DNA of 64,000 nt, taken from assembly GCA_004519485.1 (NCBI GenBank), contig CP038119.1, positions 558,001 through 622,000 on the forward strand, given 5' to 3'. Position 1 is the stretch's first letter. Each line of letters begins with the position of its first letter. Of the stretch, positions 9,657 through 21,091 are shown in pieces. Made by a program: the position numbers and the translations under genes. Source of the stretch: Nannochloropsis oceanica. Taxonomy: Eukaryota > Sar > Eustigmatophyceae > Eustigmatales > Monodopsidaceae. The notes beneath the pieces were generated by a model that was not told the origin of the DNA, made no database searches, and was given only the letters and a program-made list of their open reading frames with translations.

Positions 9657-12600
9657 TCATGCATTCTCTGTCATTATACTGTTCATAGAAAAGTCAAAGG
9701 CATTTTGAAAGAGGCGGAACCAGGGCGTGTAAACCGCCTCGCCTTCTCCCACCTGCCCACCCGCAGGAGGCATCCAAGGCATTTGCCAGCACAGCCAAGA
9801 GCGCTCTGGATGTGGCATCATGGCCAAGTGCCGGCCATCCGGGGAGCAGAGGGCTGCAACGCCCCTTGGGGACCCATTAGGGTTAAAAGGGTATTCCTCT
9901 GTCCCTTCCCATGCCCCACCGTGGCAGCACGGATCGACATATCGCACTGGCGCAAGACCCTGGCGAAGAGCAGTATCCAGAACAGCGTCGTTCTCAAGGC
10001 GCAGATTACCCTCTCCATGTGCACTCCATATGCCTATCACCGCTCCTTCCAAGCCCTTAAGTAGCACGGCGGGACTAGGTCCGACGTGCACGGTTACGAA
10101 GCGGCTTTCGAAACGCCCGCTCTCATTCTCCCCCAACCATGCCGCCGCACGGTTGGAAGCCTCAGACGGTTTCCCGTCTACATCCATGTCAAGACCAGGC
10201 ACGATGCCTAGGGCGACAAGTAATTGGCATCCATTGCAGAGTCCTAGAGACCAGGTCTCTGGCCGAGCAAAGAATCGCCGCATCTGAGCTTCCGCACGGG
10301 GATTTCCTGCGAGCACGCTTCTCCAGCCTCGCGCTGAGCCCAAGACATCGCCGTAGCTAAAGCCTCCCACAAACGCTAGGCCGTGGAAAGATTGGAGGTC
10401 CACCTGGTTCTGTAGCAGGTCATACACCGTCAGGTCCCAGACGTCGAAGCCCGCGCTGTGCAAAGCCGCCGCCATCTCCCGGTCGCCGTTGCTGCCTTGC
10501 TCCCGCAACACTCCCACTCGAGGCTTAGGTCGAGCAGAGAAGGAGAGGGCTGGAGTAGTTGTTGCACGAGGAGGAGGGAAAATCCACTCGGGTCGTCGCT
10601 GGCGTGGGAGAAGTGCTTCTTCAGCCTCGATGCACGCTGGATTGGCTTGAAGCTTCTCGAGCTGGAAGCTGGTCGCCTGCCACTCTGCACGCAAGACGTC
10701 CATGTCCTCCCGCAAAACCTCCTGTCCATTGGCCTCAACAATTACCATTTCACGCTGCGGTGTGGAAGTCCCAATGATGAGGTGCGGCACCTGCTGGCTC
10801 TCCAGCGCGGCCCGAACTCTCTTCACGTCCTGCGGCTTGAGCTCCAACACCAAGCTCAGCTCTTCCGCGAAAAGGGCGGCCTCTGCCGAGACTGATGGCG
10901 AAAAGGAGAAGACGTGAGGTGGCAACGTTAGCCTTGCACCGGCATCTCCGCTCATGGCCATCTCCAAAACGGTGGTGACTAGGCCCCCGGAGCTCACGTC
11001 GTGACATGCTTGGACCAGGGCCTCTTGTGCCAGCCTCTGCACCGCCACAAATGCGCGGTTCATAAGGGATGGGTCGAGCATGTCAGGCGTTTCCAACTCC
11101 GCGTCCTTACCCATAATTTGCGCCCAGGCCGAACCGCCGAGACGCCTGGTCCCTGAAGGCTTCCCACTTAGCTCCAGAAGCATAAGGACACCTTCCTCGC
11201 CCTCAACCGCGCTCGGCACCTTCAGGTCGGGCGTCAAAACTCTTGAGACGTCAGCACAAGGTGCATAGGCCGTGATTACCACGGTAGCAGGGCAAGGGAC
11301 CCGCACACCATCGTCGCAATCCGTGGCCATGGACAGGGAATCTTTGCCTCCGTCCAGGGCTAGACCCAGATCCAGTAATGCTTCTCGCAGCGCCTCCACG
11401 CCCTCGTAAAGCTGACCCGCGGCCTCCCCTTCCCGACCTGGCCACATCCAATTGGCCTGCAGCTTGATGTCAGCCCAGCGTGTGATGGGGGCTGAGACCA
11501 GATTTGTGAGTGCCTCCCCCACGGCCATGCGCACCATGGCAGCGATGCTCGTCTTTGTGCCCGCCAGTCCAATGCCCGGACACTCCCCCAGAGCAGAGGC
11601 CACGCCCTCCTTGCCCCAAAAAGACAGGGCCGTCACGCCCACGTCTCCCACCGGCAAGTGCAAGGGCCCTACGCAAGGTTGTGCTGCTACCAGACCCGTG
11701 ACGCTACGGTCTACCTTGTTGGTCAGGAAGGCCTTGCTGCCCACACTCACTGTGCTCAGGATGGCACGCAATACATCACGGAGCGCCATTGGAGAAGCAG
11801 CCTTCTCGATGCCGCCCCTCGTTCCTGGCCTCGTCCCTATGGCTTGGATAACGCGCTTGGGCCGGCGTGAGAGCAAGGGTTCTAGGGGCAAGTCCACCAA
11901 AGGTCGTGCGGGCGGCCGTCCGTGCACTGCTTCCTCCTCGTTCTCGTACACCCGTATAGCGCCATGGCCCGTTATATGTCCCACCACCTCCATGGGTGTG
12001 GCCTCGCGGTGACATATCCGGCTCAGGGTAGCCAATGCTTGCGAGCCTTGCACAAGCACGCCCTGACTTTCCTGATACTCTGCCCCCCAAACTTCCAGTG
12101 GCGTCAGGCTGGAGTCGCCTCGCTGAATTCGATTTAGGAACACGTCCGCGCCCACCGGGGCCACCAGCTCCTTGAGCACATTGGCATTGCCGCCCGCCCC
12201 CTGGTCGTGCACACTCTCCAACAGCAGTGACTGTGAAGAATGGTGCATCTCCAGACAGGCCCGCACCACGCGGCCCACCTTGTTGCCCATCTCGGGATCA
12301 CCACGTTGTACAGCCTGCAGGTTTAATTCAGGATCCCCCTCCACTTTGCTCGATGCAGCACCTCCACCCAGTCCAACACGGTAGGCTGGTCCCCCCAGCT
12401 TCACTACTGCCATTCCTACGTCAGGCTCATTCTTGCGCACAGCTTCGGCTGGGAGTTTGCCCACACCTGCCGAGAACATGATGGGCTTCAAAAATTCAGC
12501 GCCCTGCCATGCGGGCATGGCCCGCGCAAAGCCCCCCACCAAGGGCTCCCCATACTTGTTTGCATAGTCGGAGGCCCCATCGCTCGCACGCAACAGGATT

Positions 12601-12987
12601 TCCAGGGCTGAGGCCACGTGCCGAGGGCGATGATGTGGTCGAGGATTATCCTCCTTTTTCCTGTCCACTGCGCCCTGAAGCTCAAGTCTCCCGACCGCAT
12701 ATCCGGCCAGGCCTGCAAGCGTATAGCCGCCTCGGCCTGTGGCCAAAATGTCTCGAATGCGACCTCCAACGCCCGTCTGCGCCCCCGGAAATGGTGCGAT
12801 GCTGCAAGGAAAATTGTGTGTCTCGGCAGTCAGACTCAGATGTCGCACACCCTCGACACAGGTGTACCGGGATGGCCGGTCGGGCGTCGCGGGTTGAAAG
12901 TCGAGCACACGCGGGCCTTTGATGGCCGAGCTATTGTCACAAAAGGCCAGCAGCGAGTTATCTCCTTCTTCTTTGCCCTCTTCATTC

Positions 12988-13025
<38 letters not shown>

Positions 13026-14279
13026 TTGTCGCTGCCAGGGTTCCCGAACCATTTCCATCAGGCTCTTGGGCATGGCCTGTCCGTCAACCACAAACTGCCC
13101 GTCAAAGGTCCAGTGCCGGCAATGCTCAGACAGCGACTGAGCCACGTCAAAAATTTCCACCTCGGTTGGATCTCGTCCAATGCCCGACACGAACAAGTCT
13201 GTGAGAAAAGCCACTTCCCATACCCCCAAACCCAGGCCGTACTTCTCACTCACGGTATACAGCACCTCAGGACCCTCCTCATGCAAGGGCAGCACAATCG
13301 CACTCGGCTCCTTCTCCCTCTCGGTCCACAGCCTGTCAGTGGGTGCTAGCATCCATGTTTTGTCGGCCTCTCCCCAGACAGCTGCAGCTGGCATGGCAAA
13401 GGGGCTCTCGGTCATGCGGTCGTAGAGAAGGGCTTCGGCTTCAGGCAACAAGGCCTCGGAGCGACTAACGATATGGTACCACCGCCCCATCTCCAGTTCC
13501 TGCAGCCTGTCGCCTGCACTCTCGCCAGCTTGAGCTAGACAGCCCCGTGCTTCTAGAATTGCACGGACGTTGCTGCTCCAAACGCTACGGAAGGAAGGAC
13601 GAGGGGCGTACGCGCGATAGTGCTGACGGAGGGAGTGGTGAGAGGCCGTGGATTGATCGTCCAAGGGCAAAAGCGCATGTGTCCAAGGGGTGGCAGCTTC
13701 ACGCAATACGTTCGAAATGTTTTCTATCAAATTGTCTTCTTGCTTCTGCTCGTGCAAGACACTGAGGAAGTAGAATTCTTGAACCTGCACGGCCTCGATG
13801 GCTGCGTCCAGTGCTTTGAGGCGTCGCAAGAGAATGGCCTCGCGCGGCCCGGACATAGGTGGTCCCACGGTAAAAACGCGTGTAGATGGAATAGATGATG
13901 GATGCCATGGTGGAGGTGGTGTTGGGTCTCTTGTCCAGTCTTCTGCTGGCCGGCGCTGCTTGGGGTTCGGCGTCGTCATGGCCCTCCGCACAACGAGGGG
14001 ATGGGTTCGTAGTGGGACGGAACGAGGAGACGACACAAACAAAGGGAGGAACATCTGGACGCACTGTCGGGCAGCGTAAGATGGCCTAGAGAGCAGCATT
14101 AACAGTGCCGCCAGCGCGATCTGCAGGACCCGGGGCGGCACCCGCCGCCCCCGCGCTTGGACGAATTTGAGCGTTTGCTTTTCCATTTTCGCCTGGACTC
14201 CTCTTTCATTCCCATTAGCATCATAACCAAGGCACCTTTTCCGCCGCTGCCGCCGCCTGCGCGCCTTCAAGGATCCCAT
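9657..14279 (-). CDS. Phosphoribosylformylglycinamidine synthase (FGAM synthase), single exon, 1540 aa
   Basis: It converts FGAR, ATP and glutamine to FGAM in step 4 of de novo purine synthesis. The long eukaryotic/gammaproteobacterial type carries the PurL synthase and the PurQ glutaminase on one chain. The ATP/FGAR-binding core is seen in ETHNFPCSIAPFPGAQTGVGG and HDQGAGGNANVLKE. The second half contains GGKDSLSM and CHDVSSGGL. The C-terminal class-I glutaminase has REQGSNGDREMAAALHSAGFD, the nucleophile Cys in LGLCNGCQLLVALG, and His/Glu in MMPHPERSW. It is about 200 residues longer than animal PFAS. The extra is an N-terminal leader with a hydrophobic core (VLQIALAALLMLLSRPSYAA, residues 51-70) plus a polyglutamine run near residue 435. 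Translation could also start at Met32 or Met101. Organelle targeting is inferred. Confidence 0.95.
12984..13030. repeat. CTG/TTG triplet tract coding polyglutamine in FGAM synthase
   Basis: Alternating TGC/TGT triplets read on the minus strand as about 15 mixed CAG/CAA glutamine codons, between the REPWQR and NEEGKEEG segments. It sits in a linker before the conserved FGAM synthase core, so it probably tolerates length change. Confidence 0.85.
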
Positions 14280-14587
14280 GGTGCTGTAGTGTTATTATTA
14301 GAGCGGGCACGCGTTTGTGTGGCAATTTGCAAGATATCAGCGGAGATGTGCGTTTCATCATGCATGTGGGGAGGTAGTCGCCATGACGTACGTCAACGTC
14401 TCCCCCCATATCGATGGATACAACGATCCACTGAGTAGTTCAGTGCATTACAGGGCTTAACAAGATAAATTTGGTATTCATGAAAGAATAAATCATTCGA
14501 TCGATCCCTCAGAAAAGCAAGCCAATTAATTGAATAGGTTTCAGGTCTAAACTTTATACTTTTGCTTTGATTTATGGCTAAATTTCA
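14280..14587. other. Intergenic, no gene seen
   Basis: AT-rich spacer between the FGAM synthase start and the stop of the Der1-like gene, on the same strand. It presumably holds the FGAM synthase promoter and the 3' end of the Der1-like gene. Confidence 0.4.
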
Positions 14588-16023
14588 TCATGACGATGTC
14601 TTTTTCATCTTATAAATTTTGCTCTTCTTCTTCTTGGGCAAAATGGAAGTCAAACTTCCACCACTACCTGTCCCTCCCGCGCTACCGTCCGCTCCCACAA
14701 GGGGTCGCTTGTCTCTCCGGAAGATGATGTCATCGTTGTTACGATTCAGAAGCTTGCACCACCATTCGGGTGCCAACAGTAGCTCCCGGTGACCCATCTG
14801 AGGCCACACATTCCGCAAAAAGTAGTACAAATGGCCTTGGCGGGGGGGGGGGGAAGAGGGAGGAAAAACACATGTACATGTGAGATGTGAAGCTGGTAAG
14901 GGAGAGACAAGGCGAATGAATAACTTACCGCTCAAAATGCCCAACGCGGCAGGAAGGGCGGCCATGGGATTTTGTGCTTGCAGCATGTCGACAAGGGCAA
15001 GGCAAAAGGGCAGCATCCAGTACTTTATCTGTGTCGGTCAAAATATGATTTAAAGCCGTCATGAGGCACTTTACTCACGAGCACTCTATGCTTTTCCGTT
15101 CCACAATGAGAGTACATACCTTGATGGCAAACATCCAGTTCACGTCTCGCAGAGGGTCTTGGCGGCCGAGGCAATGCAGAGCAGCCGTTATCAGGGCGTT
15201 GCTGGTCACTGGCAGCCCAATCAGAGAACCCAGAAAGCTCAGCACAGCAATGTTGAACAACAAAAACACCAGTTGCTGCGCGGCGCCTTCCGAATTCTCG
15301 AGCGCTGTGCCTGTATGTATGTTGTTTGTTGCCATGACGTAAGCTCGGAATGAGAATCCACGCCCGATATGAGGTCCCTCGGCACATACCGTATTGGTGT
15401 AAAAAGTACAGGTTGGAAACCCAGCTCATAGATGGGGGACCCATGAAAGCCGCGGCCGTGAATGGTCGCCACAGCTGCAGGCCAGTTACGATTTTCACGG
15501 GATCCAGCAGAAAATATGAAGGGTCGATCGCCACCAGGCCCAAGGCGGTGAGGAGGAGGGAGGTGGAGAGTTGAACGCGGGTGATGATGGGCGTGGCCTT
15601 GTACCACTCCTTGACCTTCTGTTTGGTCCCCGCCTCCCCTGCATAGCGGATTTTGTTGCCAGTGGCCGTAGGTGCAGTAGCCTTGACCTTACTTTTGCTC
15701 TTAGCCGGCTGTACCCCACCTCGTACGCGGGTCAGCCACCTCGATGGGGAGTCTGCTCCTTCACCTCTTGAGCTGCTGCGAATGGCCAAGTCGCGGCGCC
15801 GGGAGAGCACCAAGGCCGGGGACGGCAACGAATCTTTCGTACCAAGTCGTTTTAAGTGTGGCTGCACTATTCCCAGCTTTCGCTGTGGTGGCTGGACGGC
15901 CTCTACGCCAAGGCATTGCAGGCCGCTCATCACAAGCAGCAGCATCAGGATGCTCCATGGCCGCCGACTGACTTCAGTGCCCCGCTGCCGCATGGTGGGA
16001 CGATGGATTGGCGCCTGTGACAA
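14588..16023 (-). CDS. Der1-like (derlin) protein with N-terminal targeting leader (4 exons)
   Basis: Exons are 16023-15390, 15310-15120, 15028-14929 and 14835-14588, giving 390 residues. Introns of 79, 91 and 93 nt are GT-AG and keep phase. Residues about 130-340 are a derlin/rhomboid-like domain. WRPFTAAAFMGPPSMSWVSN is the typical first luminal block. The LE motif appears in FLHQYGTALENSE. Further membrane helices follow (LVFLLFNIAVLSFLGSLIG; MLPFCLALVDML), then ILSGHLYYFLRNVWPQ, the conserved GHLYYF block. The N-terminal 130 residues contain a signal-peptide core (ILMLLLVMSGLQCLGVEA) and a basic Ser-rich stretch. Host ER derlins lack such an extension, so I read it as a symbiont-type Der1 of the plastid pre-protein translocon (SELMA). 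The C-terminus is basic (KKKKSK). The localisation is inference. Confidence 0.85.
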
Positions 16024-16343
16024 CGGGATGGAGTAGGGCAGGTATTGTCGTAAGCAAAGGATGAGTCGTCGAGTGGATTAAGGGGAAGCAAAAGCTTTGG
16101 GAAACGCAAAAGCAAGGATTTCTTGCCTCATCGCTCGCTCTCGGGGAGAGAGGAGACAAAGACAAGACATGCTTCAAATAGGTTTAGATGTCTTGACAAT
16201 ATCTCACGCTTTTTCCGCCCATACTGTTGCCATGCCACACAAAGCAAGGCAGCCGCGCCGCTGGCACTAGGTGGTCCCGTGGGCTGCCGCAGTCATCCTC
16301 GACTTCATCTTCTTGCTTCCTGCTTACTCCCCCCCTCATCATA

Positions 16344-16892
16344 ATGCCACCTGAGGATGGGCAATCAGAAGTCTCGGTGACCACGGGCATTCCAGTCAAC
16401 AGCGGCAGCTCAACCTGCTCAACTACGACAGTCGGGGCGGAGCATGCGTTTGCCGCCTTGAGCATGGAGGGACTATCAGGAGACTCGGCGGGTGCAACCG
16501 CGAGTTCATTCATCACCAGCACCATCGTCAATGCAAGCAGCAGCGCACGGGCCTCCCCGCCCCATACCTCTCCCACGCACCGCACCCTACCTTTGGAGCA
16601 AGCTATTCCTTCCACTCGGGCTCACAGCCCACTCTCCTTGACACAGCTTTGCTTGGTTTCAATCGCTGAGAATAGCGCGGGCTTGGTCTCGATAGAGGGG
16701 CTCGCGGAGGAGTTATGCATCCGCCTGCTGCGAGAAGTGTTAGTACTGGGAAAGTTGGACTTTCGGTTATGCCGGGTTTTTATGGAGAGTGAACATGAGG
16801 AATTAAGCAAAGCCGTGGCAAGTTTGAATTTGTTCGACGCCTTGGGGTGTGTGCCTGCGAGAGGGAGTGGCTTTGGAGGTTGCCGACGGTGA
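16344..16892 (+). CDS. Hypothetical protein with leucine-rich C-terminal segment
   Basis: The start is taken at MPPEDGQSEV; the frame is also open back to an ATG at 16227. The first 105 residues are Ser/Thr/Ala-rich and low in structure. Residues about 105-175 look folded: LTQLCLVSIAEN, GLAEELCIRLLREVL and FRLCRVFMESEHEELSKAVA. This is the hydrophobic spacing seen before leucine-rich repeat arrays in F-box/ZYG11-type proteins. The frame ends at a TGA that overlaps a good donor (CG/GTGAGA), so the gene may continue in a further exon I could not place. It is divergent from the Der1-like gene. No family is claimed. Confidence 0.45.
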   Translation: MPPEDGQSEVSVTTGIPVNSGSSTCSTTTVGAEHAFAALSMEGLSGDSAGATASSFITSTIVNASSSARASPPHTSPTHRTLPLEQAIPSTRAHSPLSLTQLCLVSIAENSAGLVSIEGLAEELCIRLLREVLVLGKLDFRLCRVFMESEHEELSKAVASLNLFDALGCVPARGSGFGGCRR

Positions 16893-17189
16893 GAGAGACC
16901 GAGGGAGGACAGCTCGATGAAGGAGTATACATAGAAAGCATAAATAAAGCATGCAGGTGAGATAGCAGCATGTAAATATTTGAGGGCAGTCGCACAAACG
17001 GATGGATTAGGGGGGAAGAGAAGATGACGAGTGTAAAATGTGAACAAGAAGAGGATTGTGAGACTTAGACCGGCTTGCGAACAAATTAGAAATAGGACAA
17101 AACGAATGAAGGCTTCTACCTTTTTCGTTAACCTCCTTGCATTGCAATTCGTTTATTCCTTTATTTCATCACAGTTGGTACACAGTTTG
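16893..17189. other. Convergent 3' spacer, no gene seen
   Basis: Short spacer between the hypothetical plus-strand gene and the minus-strand lipoate ligase. AATAAA at about 16942 could serve as a plus-strand polyadenylation signal. Confidence 0.35.
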
Positions 17190-18196
17190 CTACTTATTTT
17201 GTTTTCCCATTTCAGTATTTTTCAGGGGGTGCTGCTGCGAGTGCATTGCTTGCAGCTGCTCTCGATGCTTGGCCAATTCCTCAACGGGCGAGACATCGCG
17301 AGTCCTTGCTTTTTCCGCCCACATCACCATACCACCCAGCTTGTCATCAATCACTTCAGCCCGCACCTCGGCCTCGTCAGCGATGTGCACGTCGAAATGC
17401 ACGCCAAGCTCCACCTCCAACTCCCGGAAGAGCGCCGCCCGGTCTTGTTGCAACGTGTGCTCCTTCAACCGCGTCAAGAAGGCTCCGTGGCAGCGGTTCT
17501 GCCGGTACTCGGGGCGTCGCTCGGGAAGTGCTAAGTAGTCCATGTTTGGGTGCTGGAAATCCCAAAGGAAGGACGTGTGGTGCAGCCACCGGTCTTTGAC
17601 GATGCTTTGCGCATTGCCTCCGAACTTCAAAGGCCCAAACACGTAGTCATTCTCCCGGAGCTGAAAAGGCTCTGTCTGCGTTGTCCGTAGGCGGTCAAAG
17701 ACGGGGCCGTACACGCCTGCCGTCCACTCCATGATGGGCCGCGGGTAGGGCTGCTTGGGGGTGACTTGCTCCTTTGTTGTTCGGAAAGGTGGTCGTGTTG
17801 TAAATGGTGTGATGTTTCACATAAACTCGCTTATTTTATGCGCTTCCCCTGATTTACATTTATCCTTGCCTCTATGTCTCCCTTACTTACTGTGTTCATG
17901 ATGAAAGTGATGAAGAGCGAGTCGTGATCGACAATTACTGTACCGCCCCCGGAAAACCGTCGTAGCAAGGGCACCCGGTCCTGGTTGACGCGCTCCAACT
18001 CTACCAACTTAGATGCCTTCCCGCCAATGCCTAAGACGATCGTAGGTCGTGCCATGACACCTGCTGGCTCTCCATCCTTGAGTAAGCACCAATTCCGCGT
18101 GTCGTGCCGCAGCAATGCTTCTTCCAGCCGTAGTTGGTCCTTGATATTAACCGCCTTGCTCAGCCGAAGCAGATGCACCGCCGGCCGGCGGGACAT
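17190..18196 (-). CDS. Lipoate-protein ligase A family protein (2 exons)
   Basis: Exons are 18196-17891 and 17771-17190, giving 295 residues. The intron has donor GTAAGT, acceptor AAAG and phase 0. The family transfers lipoate (via lipoyl-AMP) to a lysine of the E2 and H-protein lipoyl domains of 2-oxoacid dehydrogenases and glycine decarboxylase. Visible motifs are the signature RRFSGGGTVIVD, the adenylate-binding KFGGNAQSIVKDRWLHHTS, and LALPERRPEYR before the end of the catalytic domain. There is no obvious presequence at the chosen ATG (MSRRPAVHLLRLSKAVN), although the first 15 residues are basic and could act as a weak mitochondrial signal. An octanoyltransferase-like role is possible but less likely given the ligase signature. 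Confidence 0.88.
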
Positions 18197-18561
18197 CTGT
18201 GCCGCTGGCCTTTAGCTGTTTGTGGATTGTATCATGGTATGAGAAGGCTTAGCGACGACGGGGGTCGTTACCCCACCATCACATTAGGCGTTGCGATCCG
18301 TTCACCGTGCAATGAGTTTTGCCTGCATCTGTGCGTGTCTTGTCCTACCCTGCTGACGGCTGCACTATGTAAGACCTACGCTTGCTTGTATTGCAGGCCT
18401 TGTCCTCGTCTTGATATATTCTGTCCCCCCTTTCCTTTTTTCCTTTGTTCAATGACCAATAGGCTATCTTTGCCGCTGCCGACCCACTTTATCTCCCCAA
18501 TAAAAGCGGGGGCGCAAGATCAGCAACCGACAGCACACGAGTACCTAACCCATACTTTACC

Positions 18562-19739
18562 ATGGCACCGACCTCTGCGCCACCCGTCAACTCACTGACG
18601 CACCCACGGGATCTCAAGGGCTACGGCCGGCACCCGCCCGACCCCAAGTGGCCCGGGGGAGCCAAGCTGGCAGTCCAGTTTGTCATCAATTACGAGGAAG
18701 GCGGGGAAAATTGCATCTTAGATGGGGACAGCCAGTCAGAGCACTTGCTCTCCGAAATAGTCGGTGCGGCGCCCTTGCCGGGCGTTCGTCATGCCAACAT
18801 GGAGTCTTTGTACGAGTACGGCTCGCGGGCGGGTTTTTGGCGCTTACATCGGCTTTTCACACAGAAAGGCGTGCCAGTGACGGTTTATGCGGTGGCGCTA
18901 GCCCTGGCCAAGAACCCCGAGGCCGGCAAGGCAATGGTGGAGGCCGGATGGGAAGGTAAGTGACATTAAATACACATCAGAAGATGTGACGTTGAGTTAG
19001 ATGGGACTCAGTTCAGTCAGCCAATAAAACCTCCCCATACACACACAATGGTGACAGTGGCCAGTCACGGGTATCGGTGGATCGACTACCAGTACATGGG
19101 CGAGGCCAGTGAGCGGGAGCACATCCGCAAGGCTGTAGCTATCACCACGGAGGTGTGCGGGACCCGGCCAGTGGGGATGTATCAGGGCAAGCCAAACATC
19201 AATACTCGCAAGCTGGTGGTGGAGGAGGGTGGCTTTCTTTACGACTCCGACTGCTACAGCGACGACCTGCCATTCTGGAACACGGAATACGGTCGCCCAC
19301 ACTTGGTGATCCCTTATACGCTGGACGTGAACGACATGCGGTTCGCCACCCCACAGGGCTTCAATTGCGGGGACCAATTCTACACGTACCTTAAGGTAGG
19401 GTCGGCGGATAGGAAGGGATGTGCTAGATCTATTTAAACATAGTCGATCCGCGACAGCATTGCAATGAATCGTGAGGTGAAAAGGCAACTAACATTACCG
19501 TTTCTTGGATACTACAGGATTCGTTCGACTACTTGCGCCAAGAAGGACTGAACGGCAGCCCAAAGATGATGTCGGTGGGCCTGCATTGCCGATTGGTAGG
19601 CAAACCGGGGCGTTGCATGGCCTTGGCACGATTCTTGGACTATGCCAAGAGTTTTGACGACGTTTGGATCTGTCGCCGTGTCGACATTGCCAACCATTGG
19701 CATGCTCACCACCCTCCTCCGACGCTGTCCAAGATTTAA
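18562..19739 (+). CDS. PuuE-type allantoinase / polysaccharide-deacetylase family (3 exons)
   Basis: Exons are 18562-18955, 19058-19395 and 19518-19739, giving 317 residues. Both introns are GT-AG with matching phase. Joining exon 1 to exon 2 restores the family block GWEVASHGYRWIDYQ. This is the carbohydrate-esterase-4-like fold used by bacterial cofactor-free allantoinases, which open allantoin to allantoate in purine breakdown. Further family marks are WPGGAKLAVQFVINYEEGGE near the N-terminus, GTRPVGMYQGKPNINT, GFLYDSDCYSDDLPFW and SVGLHCRLVGKPGR near the C-terminus, and the final VWICRRVDIANHW. The length fits PuuE (about 300 aa). A general chitin or peptidoglycan deacetylase role is less likely because the sequence follows PuuE end to end. 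No targeting leader is seen. Confidence 0.88.
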
Positions 19740-20209
19740 GCAAGTGCGAGGCCCTACAGTGTGGAGGTCGGATGAGGGTGAATACGCGCGTTTAGGTTCT
19801 TAACAGAAAGTTGTGACTACCAAAAAAAGTTGAGCATAACTGATTCAGTGTGAATGGGGTCCTGTGTCGGATAGCGATCCAAGACCAAAAAAGAAATTAA
19901 AGAGGCATTCCCTGTCGTAGCTACACATGCTACCCGCACTCAGTATGGTTTATCTGATTTTTCCTTTCCATAGCATGTAAGTATTGTCGTTCTGGGAACG
20001 TTTCTGCGTGGCCGATGTGGCTTTCGAGGCTCGCGAAATGCTTCAGACGCGTAACAGCATGTGGCCCATAAAGAGCGAACCTCCCCACAAATCCTCCTTC
20101 CCTTGTCCCGCCAATACAACAAGGAAATTCAACGAGCCCTCTGCACAAAGTCTCATTGCCATCACACCACACGAACACTCACAAATAGGTGTTTATCTTC
20201 TTCACGAAG
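19740..20209. other. Intergenic, no gene seen
   Basis: Spacer between two plus-strand genes. It contains the 3' end of the allantoinase gene and the promoter of the histidine methyltransferase gene. No supported frame or RNA. Confidence 0.4.
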
Positions 20210-21091
20210 ATGTCCTTTTCCTTCAGCTTTGATCTTCCTGCCGAGCCGTTGACCACTTCCAGCGCCAACCCCGAGCCCCTACCACTGCCCCACCCGCCAT
20301 CAGGCCCGTCGTCGACGCTCACCCCAGTGGCACCGGCTCGTCTCATCCAATTTATCGTGCCCCCGGTATTACCTCTGTCGCGGAGCGTGTCACTGTTGGG
20401 CGATAGCGGGGGTAGTCACCAGGTAGGCACTGGTGCTTCCATTCGGATAGTGGAGAGCGTGGCTGGGGTGATGGTGGATGTGCCAGATGGAGTGGACCTG
20501 GTGCCCGGCGTGTACGAAGGCGGACTCAAAGTGTGGGAATCCAGCGTGGATCTCGTACGCTATCTTCAGCAGCACAACTTGGTGCAATTGCACCACCGTG
20601 TGCTAGAGTTGGGCTGTGGTCATGGGCTGCCGGGCATCCACGCTTTGCAGCAAGGCGCCGCAAGCGTGACCTTCTTGGACTTGAACGAAGAGGTGCTGCG
20701 CGAAGTGACCGGTCCCAACATTTGCCTCAATGTTGATAGTACGGATGACTTGTCAAAGAGGGTAACCTTGGTCAGCGGTGACTGGGAAGCGGCATCCGAG
20801 GTTTTGAATCAGCATGTTCCGGCAGCGTTCGACGTGATCGTGAGCGCCGAGACCTTCTACACCTCCCTCGTGACGGAGAAGCTTCTAAACACCATCCATC
20901 GTCACCTCGCACGACAACCGCCAGGAGCCGTTGCCATTGTGGCTGGCAAGCGATACTACTTTGGCACAGGGGGATCTGTGGTGGATCTAGGGGCTCGAGC
21001 CAGTGCCTTAGGTTTTGAGTCCCGGGTGGTGGCCTCGGTGGAGGATGGCAAGAGCAACATTCGCGATCTGATAGAAATCACATGGAAATAG
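20210..21091 (+). CDS. METTL18/HPM1-type protein-histidine N-methyltransferase
   Basis: In yeast and animals this enzyme methylates a histidine of ribosomal protein uL3 (RPL3). I chose the ATG giving MSFSFSFDLP because family members begin in the same way (MTFQFNF in human METTL18). An ATG 21 bp upstream is also in frame. The product is 293 residues in one exon. The family block PGVYEGGLKVWESS (about residue 102) is followed by the SAM-binding motif LELGCGHGLPGIHAL. An acidic loop comes next (TFLDLNEEVL), then FDVIVSAETFY and the closing strands. It is shorter than the human protein because the N-terminal linker is reduced. Confidence 0.9.
   Translation: MSFSFSFDLPAEPLTTSSANPEPLPLPHPPSGPSSTLTPVAPARLIQFIVPPVLPLSRSVSLLGDSGGSHQVGTGASIRIVESVAGVMVDVPDGVDLVPGVYEGGLKVWESSVDLVRYLQQHNLVQLHHRVLELGCGHGLPGIHALQQGAASVTFLDLNEEVLREVTGPNICLNVDSTDDLSKRVTLVSGDWEAASEVLNQHVPAAFDVIVSAETFYTSLVTEKLLNTIHRHLARQPPGAVAIVAGKRYYFGTGGSVVDLGARASALGFESRVVASVEDGKSNIRDLIEITWK

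Noticed and set aside
9657-18196. Run of minus-strand genes read as an operon
   Set aside because: Gene spacing of 250-500 bp, unrelated functions and separate targeting leaders fit independent genes.
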